Shown here piece by piece: positions 1 to 12,820 of a stretch of 64,000 bases of DNA. Both the position numbers and the translations under genes were made by a program. Every line of letters starts with the position of its first letter. Positions within the stretch are counted from its first letter, which is position 1. The DNA lies in the NCBI GenBank assembly GCA_902622795.1, contig CACNRD010000001.1:248001-312000 (forward strand), given 5' to 3'. Source of the stretch: an uncultured Pelagibacteraceae bacterium. Its GTDB lineage: Bacteria > Pseudomonadota > Alphaproteobacteria > Pelagibacterales > Pelagibacteraceae. The notes below the pieces were generated by a model. That model was not told the DNA's origin, ran no database searches, and saw nothing but the letters and a program-made list of their open reading frames with translations.

Positions 1-425
1 ATTGAACTCATTTCTTTAGTTTTTTTAATTTCAGAACTAAAGTCATTTAAAATTAATAAATTCTTATTATTATTTTTTTCCGTAATTAGTGATGCTACAC
101 TCAATTTTTTTTCATTTTTATTTAATTTTCTTTTTTTGTAGGCTAGTTCGCCTTTTGGTCCGTGTGCTATACCACCACCAACAAAAATTGGAGCTTTTCT
201 ACTTGCGTGTCTAGCTCCACCCGTACCTTTCTGAGCATATATTTTTGATGTTGGGCCCCTTACTTCATTTTGCTGCTTAGTTTTTGCATGTCTACCTTTA
301 TAATTTGCATTTGTTTTATAAAGCACGCTGCTAACAAGTTTATTGTTTACTTTTGCTGAGAAAATTTTATCTAGCACCTCAATGCTATCTTTTTTTCCAT
401 CAATACTAATTTTATCTAATTTCAT
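1..425 (-). CDS. rplD: 50S ribosomal protein L4, partial (C-terminus beyond window)
   Basis: This is the N-terminal part of large-subunit protein L4, which binds 23S rRNA and lines the exit tunnel. The reading frame opens with ATG at 425 and stays open to the left edge, giving about 141 of roughly 205 expected residues. The loop segment PTSKIYAQKGTGGARH is the typical rRNA-binding extended loop of L4. The start codon overlaps the rplC stop by one base (TAATG), so the two are translationally coupled. The order rpsJ-rplC-rplD is that of the S10 operon. It is absent from the supplied ORF track because it is cut by the window edge. Confidence 0.93.
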   Translation of the reverse strand, partial: MKLDKISIDGKKDSIEVLDKIFSAKVNNKLVSSVLYKTNANYKGRHAKTKQQNEVRGPTSKIYAQKGTGGARHASRKAPIFVGGGIAHGPKGELAYKKRKLNKNEKKLSVASLITEKNNNKNLLILNDFSSEIKKTKEMSS

Positions 426-1135
426 TATTTTTTCTTTTTATCAGGTGTTTTTTTTGCTTGCTCAGCAGCAGCTAGTTTTTCATTTATAGTCATTTTACTA
501 ATATTTTTTACTGAACCCTTAACCAATACCTCTGAATTTTTTGAACCCGGAATTGATCCTTTTAAATAAAGTAGTTCGTTTTCTAAATCTGTTTTGATAA
601 TTTCTATATTTTGCATAGTTCTTAATTTATCTCCCATATGGCCAGCCATTTTCTTACCTTTGAAAACTTTTCCTGGATCTTGGCTATGACCTGTTGAACC
701 ATGTGCTCTGTGAGAAATAGATACTCCGTGACTAGCTCTTAAGCCACCAAAATTGTGTCTTTTCATAGCACCTGCAAAACCTTTACCTATAGTTTTTGAT
801 CTTGTATCTACAAATTTAGTATCCTTGAAAATTTCCAAACCAAACTCATTACCTTCTTTGTATTTAGAAGTGTCATTTACCCTAAATTCTTTCAATTTTT
901 TCTTTGCTTCAGTATTTTTTTTAGCAAAAAAACCTTTCATAGCTTTTGTTAGCTTGGAATTTTTAATCTTACCATATCCAAGCTGCACTGCTTTATATCC
1001 ACGGTTTTCTTCTTCAATAACTTGAATTACTCTAGCCTTCTCAACTTTTAAAACTGTAACTGGTACTATCTGACCAGATTTATAAAATTCTCTAGTCATT
1101 CCAATTTTTTTACCTATTAAAGCTATTTCACTCAT
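425..1135 (-). CDS. rplC: 50S ribosomal protein L3
   Basis: L3 is an early-assembly large-subunit protein that reaches toward the peptidyl-transferase centre. The N-terminus (IGKKIGMTREF) and the central GFAGAMKRHNFGG and HRAHGSTGHSQDPGKV segments are L3 hallmarks. At 236 residues it is longer than the usual 205-215, mainly through a lysine-rich C-terminal tail ending in KKTPDKKKK. It starts 2 bases after the rpsJ stop and its own stop overlaps the rplD start. It belongs to the S10 operon. The tail is the only unusual part; its role is unknown. Confidence 0.97.
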   Translation of the reverse strand: MSEIALIGKKIGMTREFYKSGQIVPVTVLKVEKARVIQVIEEENRGYKAVQLGYGKIKNSKLTKAMKGFFAKKNTEAKKKLKEFRVNDTSKYKEGNEFGLEIFKDTKFVDTRSKTIGKGFAGAMKRHNFGGLRASHGVSISHRAHGSTGHSQDPGKVFKGKKMAGHMGDKLRTMQNIEIIKTDLENELLYLKGSIPGSKNSEVLVKGSVKNISKMTINEKLAAAEQAKKTPDKKKK

Positions 1136-1137
1136 AA

Positions 1138-1446
1138 TTAAATTTTTATTTCCACATCTACACCAGAAGCTAAGTCTAACTTCATTAGTGCTTCTACTGT
1201 TTGTGGTGTTGGTTCAATTATATCTATTAATCTTTTGTGCGTTCTAGTCTCAAATTGCTCTCTACTTTTTTTATCAATATGAGGAGATCTTAGTACAGTG
1301 TATCTCTCTATCCTTGTCGGTAGAGGAATTGGTCCCTTAATTGTAGCGCCAGTTCTTTTGACTGTATTAACTATTTCTTCAGTTGATGCATCTAATACTT
1401 TGTTATCGTAGGCTCTAAGTTTAATTCTAATATTCTGTTTTTCCAT
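1138..1446 (-). CDS. rpsJ: 30S ribosomal protein S10 (NusE)
   Basis: S10 is a 30S head protein and, as NusE, a partner of NusB and NusG in antitermination. The 102-residue length is typical, and the sequence carries the family segments [16 protein letters not shown] and [12 protein letters not shown]. It lies 2 bases downstream of fusA. In many proteobacteria tuf sits between fusA and rpsJ; here it does not, so the str and S10 operons are directly joined. Probably co-transcribed with fusA and rplC. Confidence 0.97.
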   Translation of the reverse strand: MEKQNIRIKLRAYDNKVLDASTEEIVNTVKRTGATIKGPIPLPTRIERYTVLRSPHIDKKSREQFETRTHKRLIDIIEPTPQTVEALMKLDLASGVDVEIKI

Positions 1447-1448
1447 AA

Positions 1449-3527
1449 TTACCCTGCAATCTTTTTAGTTACTTCATCCTGTACATTTTGTGGGACTTTA
1501 GAATAATGATCAAAAAACATAGAATATTGGGCTCTACCTTGTGACATTGATCTTAAATTGTTAATGTATCCAAACATATTTGCTAAAGGTACCATGGCTG
1601 TAATTACAGTTGCGTTTCCTCTTTGCTCTTGAGTGCTTATCTGACCTCTTCTACTATTTAGATCACCTATAACATCACCCATATAATCTTCTGGTGTTAC
1701 TACTTCAACTCTCATCACTGGTTCTAATAACTTTAAACCACCTTTTGTACACGCTTCTTTGAAACATGCTCTGCTAGCCAATTCAAATGCTAATACACTT
1801 GAGTCAACATCATGATGAAGTCCATCTAAAATAGTTACTTTGTAATCAATCATTGGGAAACCAGCTAAAATTCCACCATCTGATATTGTTTCAATTCCTT
1901 TTTCTACACCAGGTATAAATTCTTTAGGAATTGCTCCCCCTTTAATTTTGCTTTCAACTTCTCTTCCTTTGCCAGCTTCTTGTGGCTCAACTAATAATTT
2001 AACTTTAGCGAATTGTCCTGCTCCACCACTTTGTTTTTTGTGTGTGTATTCAACTTCAGAAGCGGCTTCAATTGTTTCTCTGTAAGCAACTTGAGGAGCA
2101 CCGACATTCGCTTCAACTTTAAATTCTCTTTTCATTCTATCAACAATAATATCTAAGTGTAGCTCACCCATTCCTTTAATAATAGTTTGACCAGACTCTT
2201 CATCGGAAGTAACTCTAAATGATGGGTCCTCTTTTGCTAATCTACCTAAAGCTTCACCCATTTTTTCTTGGTCAGCTTTAGTTTTTGGCTCTACTGCAAT
2301 TTCGATAACTGGATCAGGAAATTCCATTGGTTCAAGTAAAACAGAATTTTCCTCATCACATAAAGTATGACCAGTAATGGTATTTTTTAATCCAGCTAAA
2401 GCAACTATATCACCAGCATTAGCTTCTTTAATATCTTCTCTAGAGTTAGCATGCATTAGAAGCATTCTTCCAACTCTTTCCTCTTTTTCTTTTGATGAAT
2501 TAAATACAGCAGTTCCAGTTTTAACTGTTCCTGAATAAATTCTTATAAAAGTTAAAGAACCAACAAATGGATCGTTAGCAACTTTGAAAGCTAAAGCAGA
2601 GAATGGTACATTATCATCAAATTTCATTTCCATCTCATCTTCAGATCCTAATTTTGTTCCTTTGATAGAACCAATATCAACAGGACTTGGTAAGTAATGT
2701 ACAACAGCATCAAGTAAAGGCTGAACACCCTTATTTTTAAAAGCTGAACCTGTTAAAACTGGTACAAAACTAAAATTTAGAGTTCCACTTCTTATGCATT
2801 TAATTAAGTCTTCCTCTTTAATTTCATCACCGTTTAAATAAGCTTCCATAAGCTTTTCATCTTGCTCAACTGCTGTTTCAACTAATTCTGTTCTATATTT
2901 TTCTGAAATTTCTTTTAAATCATCTGGGATATCTTTATATTCCCACTCTGCTCCCAGAGCTTCATTTTTCCATACTTGTGCTTTCATTTTTACTAAATCA
3001 ACTACACCTGTTAATGAAGCTTCTGCACCTATCGGAACTTGAAGAACTAAAGGTTTTGCACCTAATCTATCTCTAATCATATCTACACATCTGAAGAAAT
3101 CAGCACCAGTCCTATCCAACTTGTTGACAAAACAAATTCGAGGAACTTTGTATTTATCTGCTTGTCTCCATACTGTTTCAGACTGTGGCTCTACTCCTGC
3201 TACACCATCGAATACTGCAACAGCTCCATCTAAAACTTTAAGTGATCTTTCAACTTCAATTGTAAAATCTACGTGACCTGGAGTGTCGATTATATTAATT
3301 CTATGATCGTTCCAAAAACAAGTAGTTGCAGCTGACGTTATTGTAATTCCTCTTTCTTGCTCTTGCTCCATCCAATCCATTGTTGCTGCACCATCATGAA
3401 CTTCTCCTATTTTATGGCTCTTACCTGTGTAATACAAAACTCTTTCAGTAGTAGTTGTTTTGCCAGCATCTATGTGGGCCATGATCCCAATATTTCTATA
3501 TTTATCTAAAGTATGAGTTCTAGCCAT
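1449..3527 (-). CDS. fusA: Elongation factor G
   Basis: EF-G is the GTPase that drives tRNA and mRNA translocation. The 692-residue protein has the full five-domain length. The P-loop AHIDAGKT lies at about residues 17-24, the G3 motif DTPGH near 81 and the G4 motif NKLD near 135. The later GxGELHLDI segment belongs to domain III, and the C-terminal domains IV and V are intact. It sits between rpsG (6-base gap) and rpsJ (2-base gap) in the str operon. The GTPase motifs match housekeeping EF-G; the factor-dependent recycling paralogue cannot be excluded, but the operon position makes that unlikely. Confidence 0.98.
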   Translation of the reverse strand: MARTHTLDKYRNIGIMAHIDAGKTTTTERVLYYTGKSHKIGEVHDGAATMDWMEQEQERGITITSAATTCFWNDHRINIIDTPGHVDFTIEVERSLKVLDGAVAVFDGVAGVEPQSETVWRQADKYKVPRICFVNKLDRTGADFFRCVDMIRDRLGAKPLVLQVPIGAEASLTGVVDLVKMKAQVWKNEALGAEWEYKDIPDDLKEISEKYRTELVETAVEQDEKLMEAYLNGDEIKEEDLIKCIRSGTLNFSFVPVLTGSAFKNKGVQPLLDAVVHYLPSPVDIGSIKGTKLGSEDEMEMKFDDNVPFSALAFKVANDPFVGSLTFIRIYSGTVKTGTAVFNSSKEKEERVGRMLLMHANSREDIKEANAGDIVALAGLKNTITGHTLCDEENSVLLEPMEFPDPVIEIAVEPKTKADQEKMGEALGRLAKEDPSFRVTSDEESGQTIIKGMGELHLDIIVDRMKREFKVEANVGAPQVAYRETIEAASEVEYTHKKQSGGAGQFAKVKLLVEPQEAGKGREVESKIKGGAIPKEFIPGVEKGIETISDGGILAGFPMIDYKVTILDGLHHDVDSSVLAFELASRACFKEACTKGGLKLLEPVMRVEVVTPEDYMGDVIGDLNSRRGQISTQEQRGNATVITAMVPLANMFGYINNLRSMSQGRAQYSMFFDHYSKVPQNVQDEVTKKIAG

Positions 3528-3533
3528 AATTTT

Positions 3534-4004
3534 TTACCACCTAAAATGTGCAAAAGCCTTATTAGACTCTGCCATTTTATGAACATCCTCTCTTTTTTTA
3601 ACTGCAGCACCTTTTTTTTCATATGCATCGAAAAGTTCATTAAAAATTTTATCTGACATATGTTTATCTTTTCTTTTTCTTGCTGAATCTACTAACCATC
3701 TAATTGCTAAAGCTTGTGCTCTTTTACTTTTTACCTCAACAGGTACTTGATAAGTTGCACCACCAACTCTTCTTGATCTAACTTCTACAGTTGGCTTGAT
3801 ATTGTTTATAGCTTCATTAAAAATATTAATTGGCTCGTCTTTACTTTTGGTTTTAATTTTATCTATTGCATCATAAACAATTTTAGCAGCAACACCCCTT
3901 TTGCCGTCGTACATAATATTGTTGATTAGTTTTGGAATTATTGTTGAGTTAAATTTTGGATCTGGAACAACATTTTTTTTTGGTTGAGTTTTTTTTCTAG
4001 ACAT
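3534..4004 (-). CDS. rpsG: 30S ribosomal protein S7
   Basis: S7 starts assembly of the 30S head and contacts the E site. The protein is 156 residues, the normal bacterial length. It carries the family segments VRSRRVGGATYQVPVEV and HKMAESNKAFAHFRW at the C-terminus. Its ATG overlaps the final base of the rpsL stop (TAATG), which suggests translational coupling. In E. coli S7 represses its own operon at the rpsL-rpsG junction; here the junction has no spacer, so that mode of control would have to differ (inference). Confidence 0.97.
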   Translation of the reverse strand: MSRKKTQPKKNVVPDPKFNSTIIPKLINNIMYDGKRGVAAKIVYDAIDKIKTKSKDEPINIFNEAINNIKPTVEVRSRRVGGATYQVPVEVKSKRAQALAIRWLVDSARKRKDKHMSDKIFNELFDAYEKKGAAVKKREDVHKMAESNKAFAHFRW

Positions 4005-4375
4005 TACTTACCTTTTTTTGTTCCGTACAAAGATCTTCTTTGTTTTCTGTTAGCAACGCCTTGAGTATCAAGATTACCTCTAAGGATATGATACCTAACA
4101 CCCGGTAAATCTTTTACCCTTCCGCCTCTAATTAGAACTACAGAGTGTTCTTGTAAATTATGACCTTCACCTGGAATATAAGCTGTAACTTCAAAACCAT
4201 TTGATAGTCTTACTCTTGCGACTTTTCTTAAAGCTGAATTAGGCTTCTTTGGAGTAGTCGTATAAACTTTAACACAAACACCTCTTTTCAAAGGTTGTTT
4301 TTGTAAAGCAGGAACTTTGTTCCTGGATACTTGTTTGACTCTTTTTTTTCTTAACAATTGGTTAATTGTTGGCAT
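4004..4375 (-). CDS. rpsL: 30S ribosomal protein S12
   Basis: S12 sits at the decoding centre and affects accuracy. It has 123 residues, with the conserved [19 protein letters not shown] region and the [10 protein letters not shown] loop; both streptomycin-interaction regions look wild type. It is the first gene of the str cluster, preceded by a 166-base spacer after rpoC that holds a putative promoter and a hairpin. The ATG at 4375 is the only sensible start, since [10 protein letters not shown] is the canonical N-terminus. Confidence 0.98.
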   Translation of the reverse strand: MPTINQLLRKKRVKQVSRNKVPALQKQPLKRGVCVKVYTTTPKKPNSALRKVARVRLSNGFEVTAYIPGEGHNLQEHSVVLIRGGRVKDLPGVRYHILRGNLDTQGVANRKQRRSLYGTKKGK

Positions 4376-4409
4376 AAATTTTTAAAGTTAATTAGTTTAT
4401 TTTTAGATG

Positions 4410-4431
4410 AAAATAACTGACAGGTTATTTT
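4410..4431 (-). promoter_or_regulatory. Perfect inverted repeat in the rpsL leader
   Basis: An 8-base perfect inverted repeat (AAAATAAC, 6-base loop TGACAG, GTTATTTT) lies 35 bases before the rpsL start, inside the presumed leader of the str operon mRNA. The stem is AT-rich and has no following uridine run in the direction of transcription, so it is not a convincing terminator. It could be a leader structure for translational control or a chance repeat in AT-rich DNA. Confidence 0.35.
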
Positions 4432-4483
4432 GTGGCAGCGTTTAGTACTGTTAGAAGCACTACATTCCAACCAAAAACATCGC

Positions 4484-4512
4484 CAAATTACTTATTAATT
4501 AACTATTGTCAA
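4484..4512 (-). promoter_or_regulatory. Putative promoter for the rpsL-rpsG-fusA-S10 run
   Basis: On the minus strand a perfect TTGACA -35 hexamer (plus-strand tgtcaa at 4507-4512) lies about 130 bases before rpsL, in the only sizeable spacer between rpoC and rpsL. The matching -10 is weak: TAATTT-like sequence 16-17 bases downstream. No clear terminator follows rpoC, so readthrough from the rif operon is also plausible. Confidence 0.35.
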
Positions 4513-4541
4513 ACTAAAAGTTCAAGTATTAGGCGATTTTT

Positions 4542-7500
4542 TTACTGATTTGCTTGTGTTTCAGAAGGTTCTGAGCTCTCAATTTTTTCTTGTTCTGATA
4601 AGAACTCATTATCATCCTTAAGAGCTTTTTTGTTCCAATTATTTTTAATATTTCCAGTTCCAGCAGGTACCAATCTACCAACGATAACGTTCTCTTTAAG
4701 ACCGTTTAATGGATCAACTTTACCTTTAATAGCTGCATCGGTTAACACTCTTGTGGTTTCTTGGAATGATGCTGCAGAAATAAATGACTCTGTTTGCAAT
4801 GATGCTTTAGTGATACCCATCAATACTCTTTCACCAACAGCTGGGTTCTTGCCATCTGCAACTAATTTTTCATTTGTATTTTCAAATTTAATTCTATCCA
4901 CAATTTCACCCGGTAAATATGATGAATCTCCAGATACTTTAACCTCAACTTTTTTCAACATTTGTCTTAAAATAGTTTCAATGTGTTTATCGTTGATAAT
5001 TACACCTTGTAATCTGTAGACTTCTTGAACTTGATTGACAAAATATTCAGTTAATTCTTTAATACCCAAAATTCTTAGGATATCATGAGGTAATGGCTGA
5101 CCATCAAGAAGATATTCACCTTTTTGAATTTTTTCACCAGGGTTAAAGTTAATGTGCTTACCTTTTGGTATTAAATAATTTGAAGGTTCTGCTCCATCCT
5201 CAGGTACTATTGAAACTCTTTGTTTTCCTCTAACCTCTTTACCAAAAACTACTTGACCATCATTTTCAGCAATAATTGCACTGTCTTTAGCTTTTCTTGC
5301 TTCAAATAGTTCTGCAACTCTTGGAAGACCACCAGTGATATCTTTTGTTTTGGTAGTCTCTTTAGGTAATCTTGCAATAACATCTCCTGCAAAAACTTTT
5401 TGTCCATCTTTTATAGATAAAATTGAATCTGGTACTAAATAGTATCTTGCTTCATTATCATCTGCCTTTTTAATTACGTTTCCTTTTTCATCTCTTAAAG
5501 TAATTCTTGGTTTTAAATCAGTACTTTTTGATTGACCTCTCCAGTCAATTACAGATTTAGAAGATATTCCAGTTGCATCATCAGTAGTTTCTTGAATAGA
5601 AACACCGTCTATCAAATCAACAAAACTAGCTTCACCACTTTTCTCAGCTATAACCGGTGTTGTATATGGATCCCACTCACAAATTTTCGTATTTGCTTTA
5701 ACTTTATCACCATTATTAAAAAATAATCTTGAACCATAAGCAACTTTATAAACTGCTATTTGAACTCCATTGTCATCCTCAATAGAAAGCTGTGTATTTC
5801 TTCCCATTACAATTAAATTTTTCTTAGAGTCTTCAAGAATATTTGAATTTAAAATTTTTAATGTTCCTTCATTCTTAGTTACAATTTGAGAATCTTGTTT
5901 AACAGATGCTGTACCACCAACATGGAAAGTTCTCATTGTTAACTGAGTTCCTGGTTCACCAATAGATTGAGCAGAAATCATACCAATTGCCTCGCCCACA
6001 TGCACCATTTTACCTCTAGATAAATCTCTTCCGTAAGAAGTTGCACAGACACCCTCTTTAGATCCACAAGTCATTACAGAATAAACCTTAATTGCTTTTA
6101 CCCCTGCTGCATCAATTTTATCGCAGCCTGCCTCATCAATCATTTCTTCTTTTTTAATAATTACTTCACCTGTTAAAGGATGCTTAACTTCATCGAAAGT
6201 AACTCTTCCCAAAGCTCTTTCTGATAAACTAACTACAACGTTTCCACCCTCTAAAATTTCAGATAATTCAATGAAACCTGGTTTTTTACAGTCACATACT
6301 TTTTTAGTTACAGTTAAATCCTGTGCAACATCACAAAGTCTTCTTGTTAAATAACCGGAACTCGCAGTCTTAAGTGCGGTATCAGCTAGACCTTTTCTTG
6401 CTCCGTGAGTTGAATTAAAATATTCTAAAGCTGTTAAACCCTCTTTAAAGTTTGAAATAATTGGACTTTCAATGATTTCCCCAGATGGTTTTGCAATTAG
6501 ACCACGCATTCCAGCTAATTGTTTCATTTGGGCAGCAGAACCTCTTGCGCCACTATCAGCCATCATAAATACTGAATTAATTTTTAAACCTTCTGATGTT
6601 TTTTCAGTTGCAGAAATACCCTTCATCATTTCACCAGCTACTTTATCTGTACACTTAGACCAAGCATCAACAACCTTATTGTACTTTTCACCTCTTGTAA
6701 TTAATCCCTCTGCGTATTGTGTTTCATAGTCAGCAATTAATTTTTTAGTATCATCAATTAATTGAGTTTTACTTTCAGGGATTACAAGATCATCTTTACC
6801 AAATGATATACCTGCTTTAAATGCATGTTTAAATCCTAAATCTTTTAACTTATCGCAAAATATAACTGTAGTTTTTTGACCACAAAATCTAAAAACAACG
6901 TCAATAATTTCTGAAACTACCTTTTTAGGTAATAATCTATCTATTAAAGAGAATTTAATATTACTATTTTTTGGTAATAAATTTGCTAGTAAAAATCTTC
7001 CTGCTGTTGAAGTATATTTTTCAAATTTTTTATTTCCTTTATCATCTACAGTTTCAAATCTAGATATAATTGTACTGTGTACTTTTATCTGACCAGAAGA
7101 TAATGCAAATTCGATTTGATCAGAATCAACAAAATATCCTGCTGGCTTATCAGTAACTGGCTCTTGCGAAAGATAATAAATCCCTAAGATCATATCCTGA
7201 CTTGGAACGATAATAGGTTTACCATTTGATGGTGAAAGAATGTTATTAGTTGATAACATTAAAATTCTTGCCTCTAATTGAGCTTCTAAACTTAAAGGTA
7301 CGTGTACCGCCATCTGATCGCCATCAAAATCAGCATTAAATGCTGCACATGTTAGAGGGTGAAGTTCAATTGCATCTCCCTCAATTAATTTTGGTTCAAA
7401 TGCTTGTACACCAAGTCTATGAAGTGTTGGTGCTCTATTTAATAATACTGGGTGTTCTCTTACAATTAACTCAAGTGCATCCCAAACCGCATTGGTTTCC

Positions 7501-8720
7501 TTTTCGACAAGTTTTTTAGCCTGTTTAATTGTTGAGGCTAAGCCTAACTTATTTAATCTTGCATATAAAAATGGTTTAAATAATTCTAAAGCCATCTTTT
7601 TAGGCAAACCACATTCATGGAGTTTTAGATCTGGACCAACAACAATTACGGATCTACCAGAATAATCTACACGTTTTCCTAATAAGTTTTGTCTAAATCT
7701 TCCTTGCTTGCCTTTAAGCATTTCAGCAAGGGATTTAAGAGGTCTTTTTCCAGTACCAGTGATTACTCTTCCTCTTCTTCCATTATCAAATAATGCATCA
7801 ACAGACTCTTGAAGCATTCTTTTCTCATTACGAACAATAATGTCTGGAGCTTTAAGATCCATTAATCTTTTTAATCTATTATTTCTATTGATCACTCTTC
7901 TATAAAGATCGTTCAGATCGGAAGTTGCAAATCTGCCACCATCCAATGGAACAAGCGGTCTTAATTCTGGTGGAATTACAGGAACAACTGTCATAATCAT
8001 CCACTCTGGTTTTTGACCTGTTTCAATAAATGACTCTACAAGTTTTAGTCTTTTAATAGCTCTTTCTTCGTTAACTTTTGATTTTGTTTCTTTAATAAAA
8101 TTAACTAAATTTTTTCTCTCTTGTTCTAAATCTAAATTCTTAAGCATTTCAAGAACTGCTTCTGCACCTATTCCTGCAGTAAACGACTCTTCACCAAACT
8201 CATCTTGATATTTTGCTAATTCTTCTTCGTTTAATAATTGATTTTTTTGTAAACCAGTTAAACCTGGTTCTATGACAATAAAATTTTCAAAATATAGAAC
8301 TCTCTCTATCTCCTTAAGCTTCATATCAACAGCTAGTGCAATTCTGCTAGGGAGAGACTTTAAAAACCATATATGTGCTACAGGTGTAGCAAGATTAATA
8401 TGGCCCATTCTTTCACGTCTTACGTTTGATTTTGTAACTTCAACTCCACATTTTTCACAAATAATTCCTCTAAATTTCATTCGTTTGTATTTACCACACA
8501 AACATTCGTAATCTTTTATTGGTCCAAAAATTCTTGCACAAAACAAACCATCTTTTTCAGGTCTAAAAGTTCTATAATTTATTGTTTCAGGTTTTTTAAT
8601 TTCACCATATGTCCAGGATTTAATTTTTTCAGGACTAGCAAGAGAAATTTTTATACTGTTAAAATTTTGAGCCTCAGCTATCTCTGTATTTTTAAATAGA
8701 TCTGTTAATTCTTTTTTCAT
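4542..8720 (-). CDS. rpoC: DNA-directed RNA polymerase subunit beta'
   Basis: This is the largest RNA polymerase subunit, carrying the catalytic magnesium. The active-site motif NADFDGDQM is present about a third of the way in. The N-terminal zinc ribbon ([20 protein letters not shown]) and the second cysteine cluster (CDCKKPG, later CGSKEGVC) are intact. At 1392 residues it has normal proteobacterial length and is not split or fused. The ATG follows the rpoB stop directly with no spacer. A 166-base gap separates it from rpsL downstream. Confidence 0.99.
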   Translation of the reverse strand: MKKELTDLFKNTEIAEAQNFNSIKISLASPEKIKSWTYGEIKKPETINYRTFRPEKDGLFCARIFGPIKDYECLCGKYKRMKFRGIICEKCGVEVTKSNVRRERMGHINLATPVAHIWFLKSLPSRIALAVDMKLKEIERVLYFENFIVIEPGLTGLQKNQLLNEEELAKYQDEFGEESFTAGIGAEAVLEMLKNLDLEQERKNLVNFIKETKSKVNEERAIKRLKLVESFIETGQKPEWMIMTVVPVIPPELRPLVPLDGGRFATSDLNDLYRRVINRNNRLKRLMDLKAPDIIVRNEKRMLQESVDALFDNGRRGRVITGTGKRPLKSLAEMLKGKQGRFRQNLLGKRVDYSGRSVIVVGPDLKLHECGLPKKMALELFKPFLYARLNKLGLASTIKQAKKLVEKETNAVWDALELIVREHPVLLNRAPTLHRLGVQAFEPKLIEGDAIELHPLTCAAFNADFDGDQMAVHVPLSLEAQLEARILMLSTNNILSPSNGKPIIVPSQDMILGIYYLSQEPVTDKPAGYFVDSDQIEFALSSGQIKVHSTIISRFETVDDKGNKKFEKYTSTAGRFLLANLLPKNSNIKFSLIDRLLPKKVVSEIIDVVFRFCGQKTTVIFCDKLKDLGFKHAFKAGISFGKDDLVIPESKTQLIDDTKKLIADYETQYAEGLITRGEKYNKVVDAWSKCTDKVAGEMMKGISATEKTSEGLKINSVFMMADSGARGSAAQMKQLAGMRGLIAKPSGEIIESPIISNFKEGLTALEYFNSTHGARKGLADTALKTASSGYLTRRLCDVAQDLTVTKKVCDCKKPGFIELSEILEGGNVVVSLSERALGRVTFDEVKHPLTGEVIIKKEEMIDEAGCDKIDAAGVKAIKVYSVMTCGSKEGVCATSYGRDLSRGKMVHVGEAIGMISAQSIGEPGTQLTMRTFHVGGTASVKQDSQIVTKNEGTLKILNSNILEDSKKNLIVMGRNTQLSIEDDNGVQIAVYKVAYGSRLFFNNGDKVKANTKICEWDPYTTPVIAEKSGEASFVDLIDGVSIQETTDDATGISSKSVIDWRGQSKSTDLKPRITLRDEKGNVIKKADDNEARYYLVPDSILSIKDGQKVFAGDVIARLPKETTKTKDITGGLPRVAELFEARKAKDSAIIAENDGQVVFGKEVRGKQRVSIVPEDGAEPSNYLIPKGKHINFNPGEKIQKGEYLLDGQPLPHDILRILGIKELTEYFVNQVQEVYRLQGVIINDKHIETILRQMLKKVEVKVSGDSSYLPGEIVDRIKFENTNEKLVADGKNPAVGERVLMGITKASLQTESFISAASFQETTRVLTDAAIKGKVDPLNGLKENVIVGRLVPAGTGNIKNNWNKKALKDDNEFLSEQEKIESSEPSETQANQ

Positions 8721-11700
8721 TTAATTTAGCTCCACATTTAATGCTAATGATTTAATTTCTTTAACTAATACGTTAAAGGACTCAGGAATACCTGACTCGA
8801 AATTCTCTTCACCTTTGACAATAGTCTCATAAACTTTAACCCTTCCAGCGACATCATCAGATTTTACAGTTAAAATTTCTTGAAGGGTGTAAGAGGCACC
8901 ATAAGCCTCAAGGGCCCAAACTTCCATTTCACCAAATCTTTGACCACCAAGTTGAGCTTTACCTCCAAGCGGTTGTTGTGTAACCAAACTATAAGGCCCT
9001 GTTGATCTTGCGTGTATTTTATCTTCAACTAAATGATGAAGTTTTAACATATATATAATTCCAACTGTTACTGGTCTATCAAATTGTTCCCCTGTTCTTC
9101 CATCCCATAAAAATGTTTGTCCAGAACCTGGTAATTTTGCCAATTCAAGCATTTCGGTAACATTTTTTTCTTTTGCTCCATCAAATACTGGTGTTGAAAT
9201 TGCTATTCCATTTTGTAAATTTTCACACAAATCTTTAAATTCATTTTTACTTAATTTATCAACTTTATCGTTAAAAATTTCTTCTCCATAAACAGATTTT
9301 AAAAAACTTGCAATTTTTTCAGTTTTTTCAATTTTTTTACTATTTTCATTAACTAATTTTTTAACTTCCTCACCAAATTCTTTACAAGCCCAACCTAAAT
9401 GAGTTTCTAAAATCTGACCTACATTCATCCTGCTAGGAACACCAAGAGGATTTAGCACTATGTCAACTGGTCGGCCATCTTCACGGTAAGGCATATCTTC
9501 AACTGGAACAATTTTACTAACTACACCTTTATTTCCATGTCTTCCAGACATTTTATCTCCAGGTCTTAATCTTCTTTTAATAGCAACAAAAACTTTTACC
9601 ATTTTCATTACACTTGGAAGTAAGTCGTCTCCACTTCTAATTTTAAGAACTTTGTCCTCAAATCTTTCGGTAATATCTTGTTTTGCTTTATTGTATTGAT
9701 CTTTTAATTGTAAAAGCGTTGTTTCATTTGCTGCATTTCCATTTGAAATTTTAAAAACATCATTAATTGTAAGATTGCTTATAGCATCGAAATCAAGTTT
9801 TGTTCCTTCTGCTAAATCCTTAACTTTTTTAGCTAATGATGTTCCAGATAAAATTTGACCAGCTCTTTGCTTAATACTTCTCTCTAAAATTTCCTCTTCA
9901 ACTATTTTATCTTGTTGAACTTCTTCAATTTCAGCTCTTTCAATAGTTATTGATCTTTCATCTTTTTCGATACCGTGTCTGTTAAATACTCTTACATCTA
10001 CAATTGTTCCACTGCTTCCTCTAGACATTCTTAAAGATGTATCAGTAACATCAATAGCTTTTTCACCAAAAATTGATCTTAATAACTTTTCCTCAGGTCC
10101 TGATGCTGAATCTCCTTTTGGAGTAACTTTTCCAACAAGAATATCACCCGCATTTACTTCCGCACCAATGTAAACAACACCTGACTCATCAAGGTTTTTT
10201 AAAGCTTCTTCATTAACGTTTGGAATGTCTCTTGTAATTTCTTCTTCACCAAGTTTAGTGTCTCTTGCCATAATTTCATATTCTTCTATGTGAACGGAAG
10301 TAAATACATCATCTGTTACACATCTTTCTGAAATTAGGATTGAATCTTCAAAATTGTAACCTTGCCAAGGCATAAAAGCTACAGTCACATTTTTTCCTAA
10401 TGCTAATTCACCTAGTTTTGTTGATGGACCATCTGCAATTATATCTCCTGATTTAACTTTATCACCAACTCTAACTAGAGGTCTTTGATTTATACAAGTA
10501 TTTTGATTTGATCTTTTGAATTTTTGTAAATTATAAATATCAACTCCAGATTCACTAAATTCTGTTTCTTCTGTTACTTTAATAACAATTCTTTTTCCAT
10601 CAATTTTATCAACAATACCATCTCTTTTTGCTACAATTGTAACACCTGAGTCTAATGCAACATCACTTTCAATACCTGTTCCAACAAGTGGTGACTCCGG
10701 TTTTAATAATGGAACAGCTTGTCTCATCATATTTGAACCCATAAGAGCTCTATTGGCATCGTCATTTTCTAAAAAAGGAATTAAAGATGCTGCAACTGAA
10801 ACAAGTTGTTTAGGTGAAACATCAATATAATCAATTGTATCTGGCTTGGATAAAAGAAAGTTTAAATTTTGTCTGCATGAAACTAGATCTTCAACAATTT
10901 TTCCATTTTTATCAAGTTTGGTATTTGCTTGAGCAATAGTATATTTGGTTTCTTCCATGGCCGAGAGATATTCAACTTTATCTTGAACAACTCCGTCTTT
11001 AACTTTTTTATAAGGACTTTCAATAAAACCATACTTATTAATTTTTGCATAAGTAGATAAACTATTTATTAGACCTATATTTGGTCCTTCTGGAGTTTCG
11101 ATCGGACAAATTCTACCATAGTGAGTTGGATGAACATCACGAACTTCAAATCCTGCTCTCTCTCTAGTAAGACCACCTGGTCCTAAAGCTGATACTCTTC
11201 TTTTGTGAGTAATTTCAGAAAGAGGATTTGTTTGATCCATGAATTGTGAAAGTTGTGAACTTGCAAAAAAATCTTTTAAAGAAACTGTTAAAGGTTTTGC
11301 GTTAATTAAATCTTGTGGCATTGCAGATTCTACATCTAAAGTAGTCATCTTTTCTTTGATTGCTCTCTCCATTCTATAAACTCCAATACGAGCTTGGTTT
11401 TCAACCAACTCACCTACGGAACGAACTCTTCTATTTCCTAAATGGTCAATATCATCAACTTCATCTTTACCATCTCTCAAATCTAACATTTTATGAACAA
11501 TCGCTATAATGTCATCATTTCTTAGAATTGTAATTTTATCAGAACATTCTTGATTTAATCTAGAATTCATTTTTACTCTTCCTACGTCAGACAAATCGTA
11601 TCTGTCTGAGCTGAAGAATAAATTATTAAATATCTGAGTAGCAATTTCTATTGTTGGTGGCTCACCAGGTCTTAACATTTTATAAACCTCAGTTATTGCC

Positions 11701-12809
11701 TCCTCTTTTGTATTATTTTTGTCATTCAAAATTGTAGTAAGCAAATAAGGGCCTTTATTAATTGAGTTTGTAACTGAAATCTGAATTAAGTGAATATTTG
11801 CGTCTAAGATTTGTTGGATTACTGTATCATTTAATTCAGTACCAATTTTAAACGTTCCCTCTTCCTCGTCATTAACTTTAATATCTCTATGTAAAATTTT
11901 ACCAAATAAAGACTCTCTTGAGACTAAAATATCTTTTAATCCATCATTTGCTAATTTTTTAGCATTCAAGAAATTAATTTTATCACCTAATTTTATTACA
12001 ATTTCACCAGTTTTTGCGTCGATTACTTCCTCAGAAAAGTTTTTAGCTTTATAATTTTCAGGATTAAATTTTGTTTTCCATTTTTCTGTTTTTGTATCAT
12101 AAGTGTACTGTTCATTTTCATAAAACTCATCTGCAATTTCAGCTTTAGTATATCCAAGAGCTAAAAGTAAAGTGGATGCAAAAATTTTCTTTTTTCTGTC
12201 TATTTTAAAATATAAAAAATCTTTAACATCGTATTCAAAATCTAACCAAGATCCTCTGTTTGGTATTACTCGACAATTAAATAAAAGTTTACCACTTGCA
12301 TGAGTTTTCCCTTTATCATGATCAAAGAAAACACCAGGACTTCTATGCATCTGGTTGACTACAACACGTTGAACACCATTGGTAATAAATGTACCACTAT
12401 TTGTCATCATAGGAACTTCACCCATGTAAACTTCTTGTTCTTTAGCGGATAAAATATCTTTTGTGTTGTTATCTTGATCTATTTCATAAACAACTAATCT
12501 TAAAGTACACTTCAAAGCTGAAGAGTATGTAAGTCCTCTAGTAATACATTCGTCAACATCAAATTTTGGTTTTTCTAATCTATATGAAACATATTCTAAG
12601 GTTGCTTTGTCGTTTAAATCTTCAATAGGAAATATACTTTTAAAAACTCTATCAAATCCTTTAGTTAAATCAGCTGCTTCAGAATTAAATTCAGTTAATT
12701 CTTTATATGAGTTTTTTTGAACTTCTATTAAATTTGGTATTGATAAACTCTCTTTTAGTTTTCCAAAACTTTTTCTTATATTTTTCTTTTCAGTAAAAGA
12801 TAATTGCAT
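8721..12809 (-). CDS. rpoB: DNA-directed RNA polymerase subunit beta
   Basis: This is the second large RNA polymerase subunit, 1362 residues. The rifampicin-cluster segment reads [20 protein letters not shown] followed by [10 protein letters not shown], with the Asp, His and Ser that determine rifampicin sensitivity unchanged. The C-terminal MSGRHGNKG and [21 protein letters not shown] motifs are also present. It is separated from rplL by 56 bases that hold a perfect hairpin and is directly abutted by rpoC. Confidence 0.99.
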   Translation of the reverse strand: MQLSFTEKKNIRKSFGKLKESLSIPNLIEVQKNSYKELTEFNSEAADLTKGFDRVFKSIFPIEDLNDKATLEYVSYRLEKPKFDVDECITRGLTYSSALKCTLRLVVYEIDQDNNTKDILSAKEQEVYMGEVPMMTNSGTFITNGVQRVVVNQMHRSPGVFFDHDKGKTHASGKLLFNCRVIPNRGSWLDFEYDVKDFLYFKIDRKKKIFASTLLLALGYTKAEIADEFYENEQYTYDTKTEKWKTKFNPENYKAKNFSEEVIDAKTGEIVIKLGDKINFLNAKKLANDGLKDILVSRESLFGKILHRDIKVNDEEEGTFKIGTELNDTVIQQILDANIHLIQISVTNSINKGPYLLTTILNDKNNTKEEAITEVYKMLRPGEPPTIEIATQIFNNLFFSSDRYDLSDVGRVKMNSRLNQECSDKITILRNDDIIAIVHKMLDLRDGKDEVDDIDHLGNRRVRSVGELVENQARIGVYRMERAIKEKMTTLDVESAMPQDLINAKPLTVSLKDFFASSQLSQFMDQTNPLSEITHKRRVSALGPGGLTRERAGFEVRDVHPTHYGRICPIETPEGPNIGLINSLSTYAKINKYGFIESPYKKVKDGVVQDKVEYLSAMEETKYTIAQANTKLDKNGKIVEDLVSCRQNLNFLLSKPDTIDYIDVSPKQLVSVAASLIPFLENDDANRALMGSNMMRQAVPLLKPESPLVGTGIESDVALDSGVTIVAKRDGIVDKIDGKRIVIKVTEETEFSESGVDIYNLQKFKRSNQNTCINQRPLVRVGDKVKSGDIIADGPSTKLGELALGKNVTVAFMPWQGYNFEDSILISERCVTDDVFTSVHIEEYEIMARDTKLGEEEITRDIPNVNEEALKNLDESGVVYIGAEVNAGDILVGKVTPKGDSASGPEEKLLRSIFGEKAIDVTDTSLRMSRGSSGTIVDVRVFNRHGIEKDERSITIERAEIEEVQQDKIVEEEILERSIKQRAGQILSGTSLAKKVKDLAEGTKLDFDAISNLTINDVFKISNGNAANETTLLQLKDQYNKAKQDITERFEDKVLKIRSGDDLLPSVMKMVKVFVAIKRRLRPGDKMSGRHGNKGVVSKIVPVEDMPYREDGRPVDIVLNPLGVPSRMNVGQILETHLGWACKEFGEEVKKLVNENSKKIEKTEKIASFLKSVYGEEIFNDKVDKLSKNEFKDLCENLQNGIAISTPVFDGAKEKNVTEMLELAKLPGSGQTFLWDGRTGEQFDRPVTVGIIYMLKLHHLVEDKIHARSTGPYSLVTQQPLGGKAQLGGQRFGEMEVWALEAYGASYTLQEILTVKSDDVAGRVKVYETIVKGEENFESGIPESFNVLVKEIKSLALNVELN

Positions 12810-12820
12810 TTATATTTATT

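Noticed and set aside
4484-4541. Inverted TCGCC/GGCGA pair after rpoC as terminator
   Set aside because: The arms are about 45 bases apart with no T-run in the right place, so it is not a credible intrinsic terminator.
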